Of a DNA stretch of 64,000 nucleotides, positions 1 through 11,530 are shown piece after piece. The stretch is taken from NCBI GenBank assembly GCA_029224185.1, contig CM055193.1, positions 24,786,062 through 24,850,061 of the forward strand, given 5' to 3'. The stretch's first letter is position 1; every line of letters starts with the position of its first letter. Under the pieces are notes generated by a model. The model saw only the letters and a program-made list of their open reading frames with translations. It was not told the DNA's origin and did not search any database. The position numbers were made by a program, and so were the translations under genes. This stretch comes from Karalla daura. Taxonomy: Eukaryota; Chordata; Actinopteri; Chaetodontiformes; Leiognathidae.

Positions 1-1190
1 GGGATTGACAGCAAGCCCATGTCAGTGGGCCACAGGCTCTGGGACAGAGTGCGTTGGAGGGGAAGGCCAGACAGGTATGTCTGGGGTACTTTGATTCGTG
101 CTTTGATTCATTTGTAGGAGGAGTTTGCAGCAGATCATATTTGATGGGGAGCCAGTGGAGACAGACAAGAGTGGGAGTGATGTGATGCCAGGGCTTGGTG
201 TGGGCAAGATCCCTGGCGGCTAGGATCTGTACATGCTGGAGCCTATCCAGGGTTTTGCTGGGAACCCTGAACAGGACTCCATTAAAATAGTAGAGATGTG
301 AGAAAATGAATCAAGATCTCAGCAATGGAATCGGAGAGTGACGTCCAAAGATGGCCGATGTTCCTGAGATGGAAAAAGGCATCTGGTGATTAACTGCGCC
401 TGGGAAGACACAGTGAAGTCCATGATAATGCCAAGGTTGCGTTTTTCTTCGGATGGAGTGATGGAGTAGCAGTCTACATGGAGATCTCCAACCTTCCTGG
501 GCCATGACCATGAGCTCTGTTTTCTTGCTGTTTAGTTGGATCTGGTTGCCTTTCATCCAGGTTTTTATGGCATGAAGGCAGTTGACCAGAGACATTGGGG
601 GTGAGGACCTGACGTGGAGCTGTGTATCGTCAGTGTAGCAATGAAAATTTAAACCGTGTTGATGTATGATCTGGCCACGGGGGAGTAGGTAGGTGGTGAA
701 TAGGATGAGACCAAGCACAGAGCCCTGGGGGACACCATGGCTGGGGGGGGGGGGGGGGGGGGGGGGGGGGGGCTGTTGATGGTAAGAAACTTGATTCTTA
801 CTTATTCTGAGACCTTTCTTGGATGGGTTCAAATAGCTCATTGTCAGAGAGGTGTTATTGAATTTGAACAGCAACCACTTTTTCCAGAACTTTGCTGAGG
901 AAAGGTAGGTTGGAGAAACTGCTGAGACCATCAGTGTATAAGCGGAGACCATCAGGGTATCCCCCCAGGTTGAGACCTGGGGAGATACCGGACGCCAGGG
1001 AGGTGTTGTCAGTGATAGAGGAGCAGATGGCAGGGAGGCCGGCCTTCACCAGTGTCGTGGTGTTGGAGAAAATGATAATGATTCAGTTGAATTATACAGA
1101 GGTCACCTGAGAGTAAGAGGATGTGTGCTGAGAGAATTGTGTAACTGATTATATTGAGTTGTCTGCTCAGTCTATGAGGTGATGAGAACA
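1..1190 (-). pseudogene. L2-type LINE reverse transcriptase fragment (outer element, 3' half)
   Basis: Read on the minus strand, this is the RT core of an L2/CR1-like non-LTR retrotransposon. The palm-entry segment SNLPFLSKVLEKVV lies near 880-930. The HGVPQGSVLG motif lies near 715-745, and a YTDDTQLH form of the catalytic YADD box near 615-640. A thumb-like stretch (NSKKTELMVMA) follows near 500-540. A 30-base G run replaces the sequence between the fingers and the HGVPQG motif, so the fingers/palm junction is lost. The endonuclease half of apparently the same element lies on the same strand at 3894-4800. A plus-strand L2 copy separates the halves. The clade is inferred from motif style. 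Confidence 0.82.
743..772. repeat. poly(G) run, 30 bases
   Basis: An uninterrupted run of 30 G inside the RT remnant. On the minus strand it reads as a proline run immediately before the HGVPQG motif. It may be a true homopolymer or an assembly artefact. Confidence 0.95.
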
Positions 1191-1739
1191 ATGGAGACCT
1201 GGAGTAAAGTCATCATGATGAAGAGGAAGCGGAAACCTGAAGATGATGACATCAATCGGTGAACACAATAACCACTGAAAGATACTTCCAGAGGAAGAGA
1301 CCTCCTTGAGAACAAAATACTGTGTAAACTGCAGGTTGCTGGGCACACTCTGTGTTGTTGCTTTGGTCCTCTATTAAACTTACCTGATGTGATTTCAGCC
1401 TCCAGTCAAGTGGCGTCTTTGACCAAGGAGAATTTCCTTGATAAGTAGCCATTGGGTGCAGCAGAGAGTTGGAGGCCTTGACCCTTCATATTAGACTTGG
1501 CTGACACTAACAGGAACAAAAGAGACACACACACACACACACAAACAACCCTTTGCTGCTACCTAAACGGGGGTATGCAATTCATTGAGAGAAATAGCTT
1601 TTATAGTCACGCTACTTCCTCATACGTCAGACAAGCTTACAAGTGCAGTGGCTGTGAGTGTGATAATCTTTTTTCCTCACTATTATTATTGTGCATTTCT
1701 CTCTGTGTTCTCTCTGTCCTGTCCTCACTATCTCTCTTC

Positions 1740-2660
1740 TAGAACCCAGATAACTGCCCACTCGAGATTGTGGTGGGTGGATCAGACCCCCCCACACAAA
1801 CACGCCTTACTGCTACCTAAAATTTTTGATTCACAGACACTGATTCTCATAGTCATACCCCTGCATGTCTCTAGCCATTTCTTTCTTAACTTAAAAGTAC
1901 AGCTTAAATCACTCCCGACTCCCCCACCATCTCTGGTGTCATTCCACCGCAATCTCCGCAATCTGTCCCACCCACGTCTCTTCTGCAGTGGCATCTGCTT
2001 TACCCACAGTCACCTCTTTTTCCTCTCTGGAGGTAAATGAGGCCACAGAGTGTCTCTTTTCCACTCTATCCTCCTTCCTAGACAGCCTGTGTCCTCTGTC
2101 CACAAAGGCAGATCACCCCCACCCACCCAAGCCATGGCAAACTGACACCATTCAGGAACTACGCAGTCCACTAAGAGCTGCAGAGAGAAAATGGCGTAAA
2201 ACCAAAGAACCTAGTGATCACAAAGCCTATCAGTCACTCCTGGCCTTGTTCTCCTCCAGCATCTGCTGACCTTTGCCTCCTTTACAGAAAATGGTTGAAA
2301 CTATCAGCCTACAGTTTTCTGCACCACCCGCTCTCAGTCAGCCTCCTCAGGACCAGGGCCCATCACTCTCCTCATTCACCCATCTCTCTAAGTCTGCGGT
2401 ATCAGGTCTCCTGACCCACTGCCATGCTACCACCTGTGCTCTGGACCCTATTCCCACAAATATCCTACAAATCATTGCCCCTACCATACCCCCTAGCACC
2501 AGCTGTCACACGTCATCAATTCCTCATTGATCTCTGGAAATTTTCCCAATTCCTTCAAACAGGCTCAGGTGGTGCCCCTGCTGCCGATTGCCCTTCTTTC
2601 CCTTCTTTAAAAAAAACATTGAAAGGGCAATCTTCCACAACGTCCTTCTTGACCTGAATC
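1740..2660 (+). pseudogene. L2 LINE endonuclease tail and linker
   Basis: The three frames together give the region between the endonuclease and RT of an L2 ORF2. There is a DQTPPHKHALL-like endonuclease end near 1780. A Pro-rich stretch leads to FHRNLRNLSHPRL near 1940-1980. The linker helix AAERKWRKTKEPSDHKAYQSLLALFSS lies at 2175-2262, and the pre-RT segment TCALDPIPTNILQIIAPTI at 2430-2490. Several frameshifts interrupt it. The assignment rests on this order and on resemblance to fish L2 ORF2 proteins. Confidence 0.7.
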
Positions 2661-2691
2661 AGTCAGCTTTTAAGACTGGTAAATAGCTCTG

Positions 2692-3238
2692 TTGTCTGTG
2701 ACAGAAGCTCTGAGGGCTGCTAGGCATACAGGACAGTCCTCAGTTCTTATCCTGCTAGACCTATCAGCTGCTTTCAACACAGTGAGCCATCACATCCTGC
2801 TACCCATACTCTCTGAAATGGGCATCTCTGGCTATGTAGTCTCCTGGTTTAACTGGGCACACGTCCTCCTTCCATCCAGTACCCACAGGGGTGCCCCAAG
2901 GATCAGTGCTGGGGCTCCTTCTCTTTACATCGTACTCCACCTCCTTGGCCCTAGTTATTCGCTACCAAGGCCTCTCATAACATTGGTACGTGGATGATAT
3001 CCAGCTCTACTTGTCCTTCCCACCAGGCAACCCTACTGTGTCAGGGCGGATCTCCACTTGTCTGTCTGACATGTCAAAGTGGATGATGGTGGATGACCAC
3101 CATCTCCAACTCAACCTCTCCAAGACTGAAGTTTTAGTGATTCCTGCCAACCAACCACTCCTCTACAACACTGACATACAAACTGACTCTTCCTACCTCT
3201 GCCCGGTTAGAACAGCAAAAAAAACCTGGATGTCTTGA
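2692..3238 (+). pseudogene. L2 LINE reverse transcriptase remnant
   Basis: The palm motif LILLDLSAAFNTVSHHILL lies near 2745-2800. The GVPQGSVLG block is present at the DNA level near 2888-2920 but is frameshifted. The catalytic box reads DDIQLYLSF near 2990-3020, with the thumb segment LNLSKTEVLVIPANQP at 3110-3160. The open stretches (2692-2997 and 2990-3238) are in different frames, so the RT is not functional. It continues into the 3' end of the same element. Confidence 0.8.
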
Positions 3239-3893
3239 TCGACAACCAGTTCTCCTTTGCAGAGCACAAGGGAGTGGACTCCTAAGCTTTGCTCTTTACA
3301 ACACTGGTAAAATCAGACTATTCCTTCCTCAGTATGCCACCTTGATTATTGCAATTTTCTGCTGGCTGGCCACCTCTACAGATGGTGCAGAAAGCTGCTG
3401 CATGCCTGATCTTCAAACAACCAAAAAAGGAACATGTGACACTGCTTCTGATAGACCTCCATTGGCTACCGGTAGCAGCACGAATCAAATCCAAATCACT
3501 TGTGTTAGCGCACAGAATCACCTCTGGGTCTGCTCCCTCTTACCTGGACACCATCACTGAGGTCTATGCTCCAATCTCAGTCCAGACTGTTTGCCTTTGT
3601 GGTCCCTAAGTGGTGGAACAAACTTCCAAACACCATGACAGTGGGAACCTCTCTTTCCATCTTCAAGAAACTCTTGAAGACTCTCCTCTCCTAAAGACTG
3701 CTCTAACACTAATATGAAAAAAGAAAAAAAAATTTGGTCATATCTTTCCATTCAACTTTTTTCTTATCTGTCTTATTTGTCTGCCTATCTACCTCAAATA
3801 TTGCTTCTTTTTGCACTGTAAACATTTATACTGTCCCTCAACTGTATGTCGCTTTGGATAAAAGTGTCTGCCAAATGAATAAATGTAACAGTT

Positions 3894-4800
3894 GAGGAAC
3901 CTGGAGCAGATGTCCAGGATGTCAGTGGATGGGATGGGAGTTTACAGAGGTGAATAGTTTCCTCATTTGGTCTGTGGATTGTTGATTTTGGTGGTGTAGA
4001 TTTCACTGGTGAAGCATGGGGTGGGGGTCCGGGTTTTTAGAGAGGCGCGGATGTTGAGTCTGTGTGATAAGGTGATGTTGTAGTGTGCAACCAGGTGATC
4101 AACAGGGGTATTGGTGGAATGACCGGTAGGGTAGGATGTGGTAACAGTCCTGGTGTTCGTGGAAGTGATGGTAGGTTGGAAGCGCTAGAAGGTGAGAAGG
4201 ATGGGCACAGAGAAGTGGACAGCCAGGTGGTCAGCGACAGCTAGATCCAGACACTGGAGATTGGTGGGGTGCCAACAGAGCACATCATGTCTAGTGTGTA
4301 AATTTTGGTGTGAACGGGGCCTTTGAGGTGCTGAATGATTTTTAATCAAGTCCAGTAGCGACAGTAATTGAGCCGCAAAGGTGCAGCTGCTGGAATCAAC
4401 CGGGATGTTAAAGTCACTAACAAGCAGTGTAGACAGAAATCTGGAGCAGATTTCAGTAAGGAGCTCAGAGAGCTCGGACGGGAAGTTGGGCGAGATGGAG
4501 GAGGAGGGTTTGGGGGGACGGTAAATCAGCACTACATTGAGCTGTGAGTGACAGGCGAAGCAGATGGCAACACACTCAAATGTGGTGTAATGTAAGACAG
4601 GTACCTGAATGACGGGGATGTCAGCACGGTGAATTACCGCCAGTCCCTCTCGACAACCCATAGCATGGGGTACTTGAAGATAGGTATAGCCAGGAGGTGA
4701 GGCGAAAGGTAGTTTTGTTGGCTTTGCTATGTGCCGTATGAGTGATGCTGAGGGAGCGTGTATTTAGTAGCATGAATCTGGGGGATGTTGTTTCTTATTG
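3894..4800 (-). pseudogene. L2-type LINE endonuclease fragment (outer element, 5' half)
   Basis: The minus strand encodes an APE-type endonuclease, best seen in the open frame 4185-4661. Its motifs, in order, are GLAVIHR, VVLIYRPPKPS, LLVSDFNIPVDSS and a terminal ADHLAVHFSVPILL block. These match the GGxA, YRPP, GDFN and SDH blocks of LINE endonucleases. GDFN is changed to SDFN and SDH to ADH, so key catalytic positions look altered. The linker continues to 3894, where the plus-strand L2 insertion begins. The RT of the same strand resumes at 1190. These enzymes nick target DNA to prime reverse transcription. Confidence 0.8.
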
Positions 4801-5628
4801 TTGTGCAGGACTGCATGGTTGAGTGAGCTAAGGAGTAAACAAATTCATGTTTGGAACCTCTGTGGATATATCAGGGTCTGCTATACAACAGCCCAAAGAG
4901 TTTGATGACTGGTAGGCAGTTCTTGAGCCTGAGAAGATGTGAGGGGGAGTACTAAACATCGTGTACAGGGGATGCCAGCACTAGCATAAAGCTGCTTATG
5001 CTTATGGAGAGCTGCATAAACAGTTGCTTATGGAGAGAAGAGGGTGCCTTGGGATGACTCTGATTTGTGAGCACACAACTTTGTTGACTGGTATTCTGAG
5101 AAACTGGTATTCCAGAGTACAATAAGAGCACACTTGTCCCGGCCTAGCCTCATGTTTTGATATATAATTTTGGTGCGCACAAAGGTTTTTGAGAAACACC
5201 GAACTGAAATTGAATAATTAAGTTGAAGAAGAAGAAGAGGAAGAGGAAGAAAAACATGCAGGATAACGGGCGTGCCACATGTCTTTGGCTTTTGGTAGGG
5301 AAATTTGTGGCCGTTATATGTGATATAGTACGCTGCTATATACCTGTACTGTACTTCTTTCACATACTGGTATGATCCTAATCTGTCATTGCATGTGATT
5401 GATCACATGCTAGGCCTATCCAAATAAAATCCTGCCCCTGCATGCATTGGTTTTCAACAGAGCTTAGCAGGAACAGCAGAAGATTCTATTCAGATACTCA
5501 AAAATGTGATCAAGGACAGTATTCGAGGAAATTTACGACATTACTGTCCACCCAACTGCTTTGTAATTTCATGTTGTAGACAGTGTGCCAGTGTGCAGGT
5601 GACACACACACCCACAACCCCGCCCGCC

Positions 5629-5661
5629 CACACACACACACACACACACACGCACACACAC

Positions 5662-5698
<37 letters not shown>
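5629..5698. repeat. (CA)n microsatellite
   Basis: About 70 bases of CA dinucleotide with two CG interruptions, preceded by an imperfect CA-rich stretch from 5601. Confidence 0.95.
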
Positions 5699-6426
5699 AC
5701 CTTTCAGTACTTTGGACTCTGGTCAGGTTTAACAATGCAGCCTTTCAGTAGGAATAGTTGGTTACTCAGTCAGTAATAGGCACATAGTCTGCCTTTTTCC
5801 CTTTTCACCATCAGTATCAATGTTCATCATCTGTTTGTCTCTGTAAAAAAAGGCGGCTCGTGTGACTTGGAGTGAATTCAGTTTTGACTCACTATGCAGC
5901 CAAGTGTGGGAACACTCATCTGCAAGCAATATTAGGCCTTTTGAAGAAGCTTGATTGTCTGTCTGATGAGAATGAGACACACAAGCCTGTTATATTTTTT
6001 TAATTATTATGTATTCTGTGACATGTAGTGCTGTCAAATCTGTCGCTGTAAGCACATACATTCTGTCCCATCCACACAAAGAATATACACACAAGTTCAA
6101 CACACAGACAGAACTGTCCGGGCAGCTGGCACAGACATTCATGAATAATGGTGCTATTGAGGCGTAGAGACAGGATAGCTCTCATGAGCTCACAGCTCCG
6201 AGGGTGCAGCATAACACAACAGAGCTGAACAAGAACCTAAACTCCCACATACATTAGTGTGTAAACACACACATACACAGATACATATACTGCTGAAAAA
6301 ACAAAAGTGTACATGCAAACATTAATCCACACAATTGCAACCCATCTCATTTGTTTAAATAAGATTAAAGGAGAGAAAGTAGGGAGTGTGAGCCATTCAT
6401 GCTACACTGAATTTTTCTCATCTAAT

Positions 6427-6479
6427 GTGTGTGTGTGTGTGCACGTATGTATGTATGTATGTGTGTGTTTGTGTGTGTA
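6427..6479. repeat. (TG)n / (GTAT)n compound microsatellite
   Basis: A TG run followed by four GTAT units and a second TG run. Confidence 0.9.
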
Positions 6480-8879
6480 GTATTTAATGGAAATGGTTGT
6501 TGAGGATTTTACCAATTTTTCTGTGCCAGACAAACTGTCAAACACGCAAGCACACACTATTTATGTCACAATCACTGAACGTAACGGGTCAGTAGCAAAA
6601 TTGTGTATGTGTGAGTGTTTGTCCTTCAAATATGCTGTCCTGTGTCATTGTTCATGGCACAGCCTTGTATCATCCCTGAGCTGGAACAGGTAAACACACA
6701 TAGACACACCTGCGTATCTGTGCATGTGTACAGGAGTGTATATACTCACAAAGACATACATACACACTGCACACTGACACTCCTTGCATGCTCCATAATG
6801 CATCTTAATAAAAAAGCTATTGGGTCCACTGACACTTAAATTCAGTTCAGCTTCGATAGACAGAGAGCAGCAGCATGCCAAGAGGGAGTGGATTAAAAAT
6901 AAAGACATTCTTTCGGGTATGTGGCTTGGTGGATGGGAGGGGGTGGGGGCCAGCCGTCCTGTCAACAAACACTCTAAATAGGCATGGGCAAACAAAGAAG
7001 AATGCCTCCAGGGGGAGACAGGCTTTTCAGAGTGAGGATAGAGTGCAACCTTATAGTACAGAACGCTAATGAATTAGTAGATATCAGTAATTTAACCTGG
7101 AACCTTTCACCAGTGCTGATTACTGAAAAAAAAGAATTGAAGAATTCCTCTAATTAACCCATTTAAAGTGAAAAAAAGAAAAACAATTACAGAAGGCTGA
7201 GAGAAACACAAACAGAAGATGAATCCAGAGTATTATCCACCATCTTATAGTCTGCATGCTAAGTGAGACTTTATTTATATAGCATACATTAACATGTAAT
7301 GCAAAGTGTGCTACACAATGTAAGTAGGAATTATACAGAGCCCATCATCATAAAATACAACAAAATGAACCAAACCCCACAAAAAAGAGAAAATATAGGT
7401 TTAGGAAAAATAAGTTAGTAAGATGGCCAGCTTTGCAGAACAGCAAGCAATTAATCTAAGACACTCTACTTCCCCCCAGTACAGTACAGATCCAAAAATA
7501 CAGTGAATACACTAATAAAAATAACTCTTTAAAATCATATTTTGAACAAATCAAAAAGTGAGTAAAAATGTCCTTCTGTGAAAAGGGTGCACCCCACCCT
7601 CAGTTCATCATCAAGGTGTGCACCATATGTCTCCATGTACATTTTCTCTTGAGGTCTACTATTATAACAGGCAGTTTTTACACAGACTGCCAGCTGCCTT
7701 TTGGGGACAAGTCTAGGCCAAAAAACCCTGTCAAACTAACTTACCCCTGTCAAAGTGAACATGATAAACTGCTTTTTTCCCCAAGCATTGGAAGCTTGTC
7801 CAGGCAAGGTGTTGTGAACAGTATTAGTTGTTTCCTCCTTTCCAGCACTACAACAGCTGGGAAGAAAGGGAAGCTGTATTTGCAGCCTTCATCCTATTGG
7901 ACAGTGAGTTCTAATTTTAGTTTAGGTTCTCAGGACTTGCTGGAAGAGCACCACTTACAGATCTACCACTATTTTGATCAACTGAGCAATGTGATGTTGC
8001 TGCTCTCCCTGAGGGATGACACAGACACCCTCAACACAACCATATTACCTTAGTCAAAGTTGAAGGACAAAGAACACTGGAAATAAATAAAAAAATAACA
8101 ATGATGAAAATAAAGGGAAAATGGAAAAAGTGGAGGCAGAAAGAAGTTACATTACTTCAGGCCTATCCCAGGGAAAAACTGAATGCAGTCGAGAGGGAGG
8201 GATGTAGAAGAAAATGGGTGAGAGGTGGGAGAAATGAGAAAAGAGCCAATTCTTGTGCCTGCAGGGCAAAATGAGTTCCCTTGGCCTGCAACCAACAAGC
8301 CTAAGCCTCCCTGTGAAGGAGGAATAAAATTAAAGATGGATGAATGGAGGGAAGAAGAGAGAGTGCTATGAGGGGGGAGGGAGAGTCCTAAGTTAATCGA
8401 ACAAAATAACTGAATCAGCAGGTTACTAGTGGCTTTAACAACAGTTTATCTGTTGGTGGAGAGGGGGGGGGAATGTGAGAGAGCAGAGAGAGGGGGGAAG
8501 AGAAGGTGGAGCATTAGACAAATGCAAATCATGCAGAAATCAAATTGCAAGAATACAGACATTGATTTCTAATTTGATGAAAAGACATTATCTATAATGT
8601 CATAAATTTTTCAAGATAGGTAAAATAGTAGCAGAGGAAAAAAAGAGCAAAGATGTGAAAGTGAATCTGATCCAACAAAGAAGAAGAGAAAGTTACGGAG
8701 TACTGTTGTATGTGATGAAATCTAAAATCTTTGATTTTGAAAATGCTAATCTGAAGTGTTTTTTTTTCTTCTAGCAGGCCAATCACAAAAAGTTTGCTTT
8801 ATATGCAATGTTTCAGATCTAAAAATACTTTTGTATTCTGTATAAGTTGTTGGTTTGACTCAACTTGAACTGAAGCAAA

Positions 8880-9690
8880 GGACTACGGAGAGATGGTGCT
8901 GAAGGAGATCCAGACAATGGAGGCAGAGACGTGGCAGGCCAGAGCAGTAGCTATGGGCCAGCAGGGCAGCTGGACCCCATGGAGCAGTGTCCGGGGAAGA
9001 TCACTAAGCTGGAAAGACATCTGGAATATGGAGGGGTGATGGATAAAGTTCCTGCTTAGCAGATGGAGATTGACAGATGATCCCTCCTGTGTGCATTGTA
9101 AGAGATCAGCCAACAGTGGAACACATTCTGTCAACCTGCGGAGTAAGCCTGACAATCAAGAGGTTCAGATGGTGCTATAACCAGGTGTTAGCACAAATAG
9201 TTGAAGGCCTGGAGAAGGACAGGAAACAGAAAAGATCTATAGCCCAAGCCAAAGGCCCTTCATTGGCTTTGTCAACCCAGGAGAGAAGGGAGGCAAGGAG
9301 AAAGGAAGTTCTGGGATCCTTGGGTCGACAAAGGACTGGCAGATGAGTGCAGATCTCAGACAGCGGTTCAAGTTTTCGCAAGAGCTCACTGTCACCAGAG
9401 TGACCAGACTCTTTGGTTTCAAGTGTTGAAGCAGGTGGTTCTGATAGAACTAACAGTTCCCTGGCAGGAAAGGATCTGCACATGAGCAGAAGCAAATTAA
9501 ATTTTAGGCTCTCATCTTTCAGATTCAATGAGAACTAACCTACCATTGGAGGTTGGGTGCATGCACCTCCCAGACCAGTCACTCTGGAAAGCACTGGGAA
9601 TGCTGGGGGTGAGAGGAGTGACATGTAAGGGGCTGCAGAGCAACAGAGCAAAACAGACTGAGTCAGCATCCACCTGATGACCCTGCCACC
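8880..9690 (+). pseudogene. C-terminal remnant of a non-LTR RT-type ORF with a Cys/His motif
   Basis: Combined plus-strand frames resemble the C-terminus that follows the RT domain in a group of animal retrotransposon ORFs. The order is: QARAVAMGQQGSWTPW near 8930-8980; WKDIWNME near 9010-9030; WRLTDDPSCVHCKRS with a CxxC pair near 9064-9105; PTVEHILSTC near 9110-9140; RFRWCYNQVLAQIVEGLE at 9160-9215; and ELTVPW near 9450. In this family the CxxC and HILSxC residues form a small zinc-binding motif. Two stops interrupt the region near 9040, and frames change several times. No RT core is present, so this is an isolated 3' fragment. The clade is uncertain. Confidence 0.7.
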
Positions 9691-9699
9691 CTCCCCCCA

Positions 9700-10520
9700 G
9701 AGATGTGCTAGTAGCCAGTGCTCACAGGTTAGGGCCTTAGGACTTACATCAAGTTTCTTGCACTTGACTCAGCTCCGGTGAAGATGCAATATCAGAAGGT
9801 AGTGACACTAGTCACCGGAGGCTGCACCTCAAAGTGCGGTGGCTGCGATAGACCTTATTGCATGAAGACAAGGACTTTAGGCATTTATGTTAAAGTACGA
9901 TATGCTAATGGGTTTTAGATGAGAGGTTGGAAATTGGTTTGTTGTTGAAGTAAGGGTTGTTGCTTCTTCGAGTTGCTTCTTCTTGTTGCTTCTTAGAAAT
10001 AGAAGTAGAAAATAAACTAGAAATTGAAAAAGAAATACTTTATCAATCCTGAAGGAAATAAAGGCTGTGATGGTTGAGGTTACCTGGCTGTAACCTTGCT
10101 TGTAGCGAGAATGGGTCAGTGTTGTCAGTGAAAGATGGATGGGAAAAAAAATTCTGCTTGACATGCAGGTTTGAATTACCTTCATTTACAGAAAAAAGAA
10201 TATTATAAATGCTTACATCTGCAGGGATAAGGGGGAAAAAGAGCATGTGACAGTGTATCAGTTCAACAGGTTTAACAGAGAGTAGAGGCAGAATCCAACA
10301 GGAAATAAATAATATTTTATAGTGACTGAGATTGATTATTGGTTTGATACATGAAATCCTTTGTTTGTAGAACAGAGAACAATCCATAGTTCCATAGAAA
10401 ATAGGAAAAATATATATATATAATATTTTGATAATTGGTGACAGAGCACCAATGGGGGGAAAGACTTTAATTCAAACGTTAAGTAAAAGATGATATACGT
10501 ATGATTATATAGACAATGGC
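9700..10520. other. No gene recognised
   Basis: Possibly the tail of the preceding retroelement up to about 9860, then AT-rich sequence without recognisable coding or repeat structure. A short TA run lies at about 10411-10425. Confidence 0.5.
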
Positions 10521-10521
10521 T

Positions 10522-11036
10522 GGGTTTCCCAGATCTGTAAAGATGCTCTTTAGACAGCTTCTTAAGAGCTTCCTTACAATGCCCTGAAAGAATATGTTAC
10601 TGCCACTGTTAGCTTAGAGGAGCTTTACTACGAAGGAAATGTAAGATTGACCTGAAACATTCTTTACAGCCTTATTAGCGAACAAACACTCTCTGGTCCA
10701 GCTGTATGAGGGAAATTTAAACCCTACACTTTTTGAAATATTAAAACACAAACAAGCACAATGATGAATGTGCACTTATAGCACTGACAAAAAATAGTAA
10801 GAAGAAAAATAAGTTTGTTCCTGTAGCAACATAAATAAAATTGATCATTACTATTATCATTCATTAAGTTTTCCACACACATTCCACATGTCTTTGCATA
10901 TATGAGTTTATAGTAGCTACACGTAAAAAACATCGACAACCCCATAGCATTTTACCATATGTCAGGAAACTTGACAGGCGTAACTGAACCACCTGCAAAT
11001 GCATATTACATACATTCATATATATATATACATACG

Positions 11037-11096
<60 letters not shown>

Positions 11097-11097
11097 A

Positions 11098-11153
<56 letters not shown>

Positions 11154-11530
11154 TACACATATATACGAAATACCATGCCTATTGCCACTGCAAATCAACA
11201 GTCTCACTGTGCGCAAAGCATGCATGTTGTCAGATCAAGCAGTCCGGTCAAAGTTTTACTGTAATTGTTTGGGAACCACAGTGTGCTGTGTGTTCTGAAA
11301 AAGAAAAAGAGGTGGGTAATGGATCTGCATGGCATCAACTGATTTTGTTTAAGCACCAAGCCTCCACTACAAGCTTCTTAAGAAGATTCTGTGGTGGGAT
11401 CTTAAGGTTCTGCTTAGCAGGTAGTTAAGAAAGCATCTGGGAAAAACCTGTATCTTAGCACTCCTTCTAATCCAAACCCTTCTTAGGAGCCTTTTTAACT
11501 CCATAAAAATGATCTAATCTGGGAAACTTG
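10522..11530. mobile_element. Non-autonomous inverted-repeat element (MITE-like), about 1 kb
   Basis: The left end carries GTTTCCCAGATC (10524-10535). The reverse complement of the right end (about 11515-11527) carries GTTTCCCAGATT. The neighbouring inner sequence is also partly self-complementary, with AGATGCT and CTTCTTAAG-type blocks on both arms. The interior holds TA/GT microsatellites and no ORF. A second, inverted partial copy at 18560-18745 shares the left-arm sequence, including a GGGAAATTTAAACCCTA-like block. That shows this is a dispersed family. Exact ends and TSD were not determined. Confidence 0.5.
11019..11168. repeat. (TA)n-(GT)n-(TA)n compound microsatellite
   Basis: About 55 bases of TA, then about 20 bases of GT, then about 40 bases of TA/TACA. 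It produces spurious Tyr-Ile and Cys-Val reading frames on both strands. Confidence 0.95.

Larger units (their letters stand above)
1192..3893 (+). mobile_element. L2-type LINE, plus strand, nested in another LINE
   Basis: A plus-strand non-LTR element whose parts run in the expected order. The endonuclease tail and linker lie at about 1740-2270, RT remnants at about 2690-3240, and the post-RT region (HWLPVAARIKSKSL) at 3460-3520. The 3' end at 3849-3893 has the CGCTTTGGATAAAAG tail typical of fish L2-like LINEs, followed by AATGAATAAATGTAA. The 3' boundary is clear because minus-strand endonuclease sequence of the outer LINE starts immediately after. The 5' boundary is uncertain (1190-1740). 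A short stretch near 1550-1610 resembles 1800-1850 (both contain GCTACCTAAA), which suggests a local duplication near the 5' end. Confidence 0.75.
4801..8879. other. No gene recognised; microsatellites and scraps
   Basis: No coding domain was recognised on either strand. A CA microsatellite lies at 5629-5698 and a TG/GTAT tract at 6427-6479. A GAAGAAGAAGAGG purine stretch lies near 5225-5255. A TTTATTTATATAGCA segment near 7270 resembles the end of a common fish interspersed repeat. One longer open frame (7568-8053, plus, 161 codons) has no family resemblance I can see. Confidence 0.6.

Noticed and set aside
5506..5751. Open frames rich in Thr-His and Cys-Val on both strands
   Set aside because: They are translations of the CA microsatellite and do not extend into conserved sequence. 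The same applies to frames at 11000-11190, 40090-40205, 51200-51265 and 63630-63880.
7568..8053. 161-codon plus-strand open frame as a host gene
   Set aside because: No family motif, no clear splice context, and composition like the surrounding non-coding DNA.
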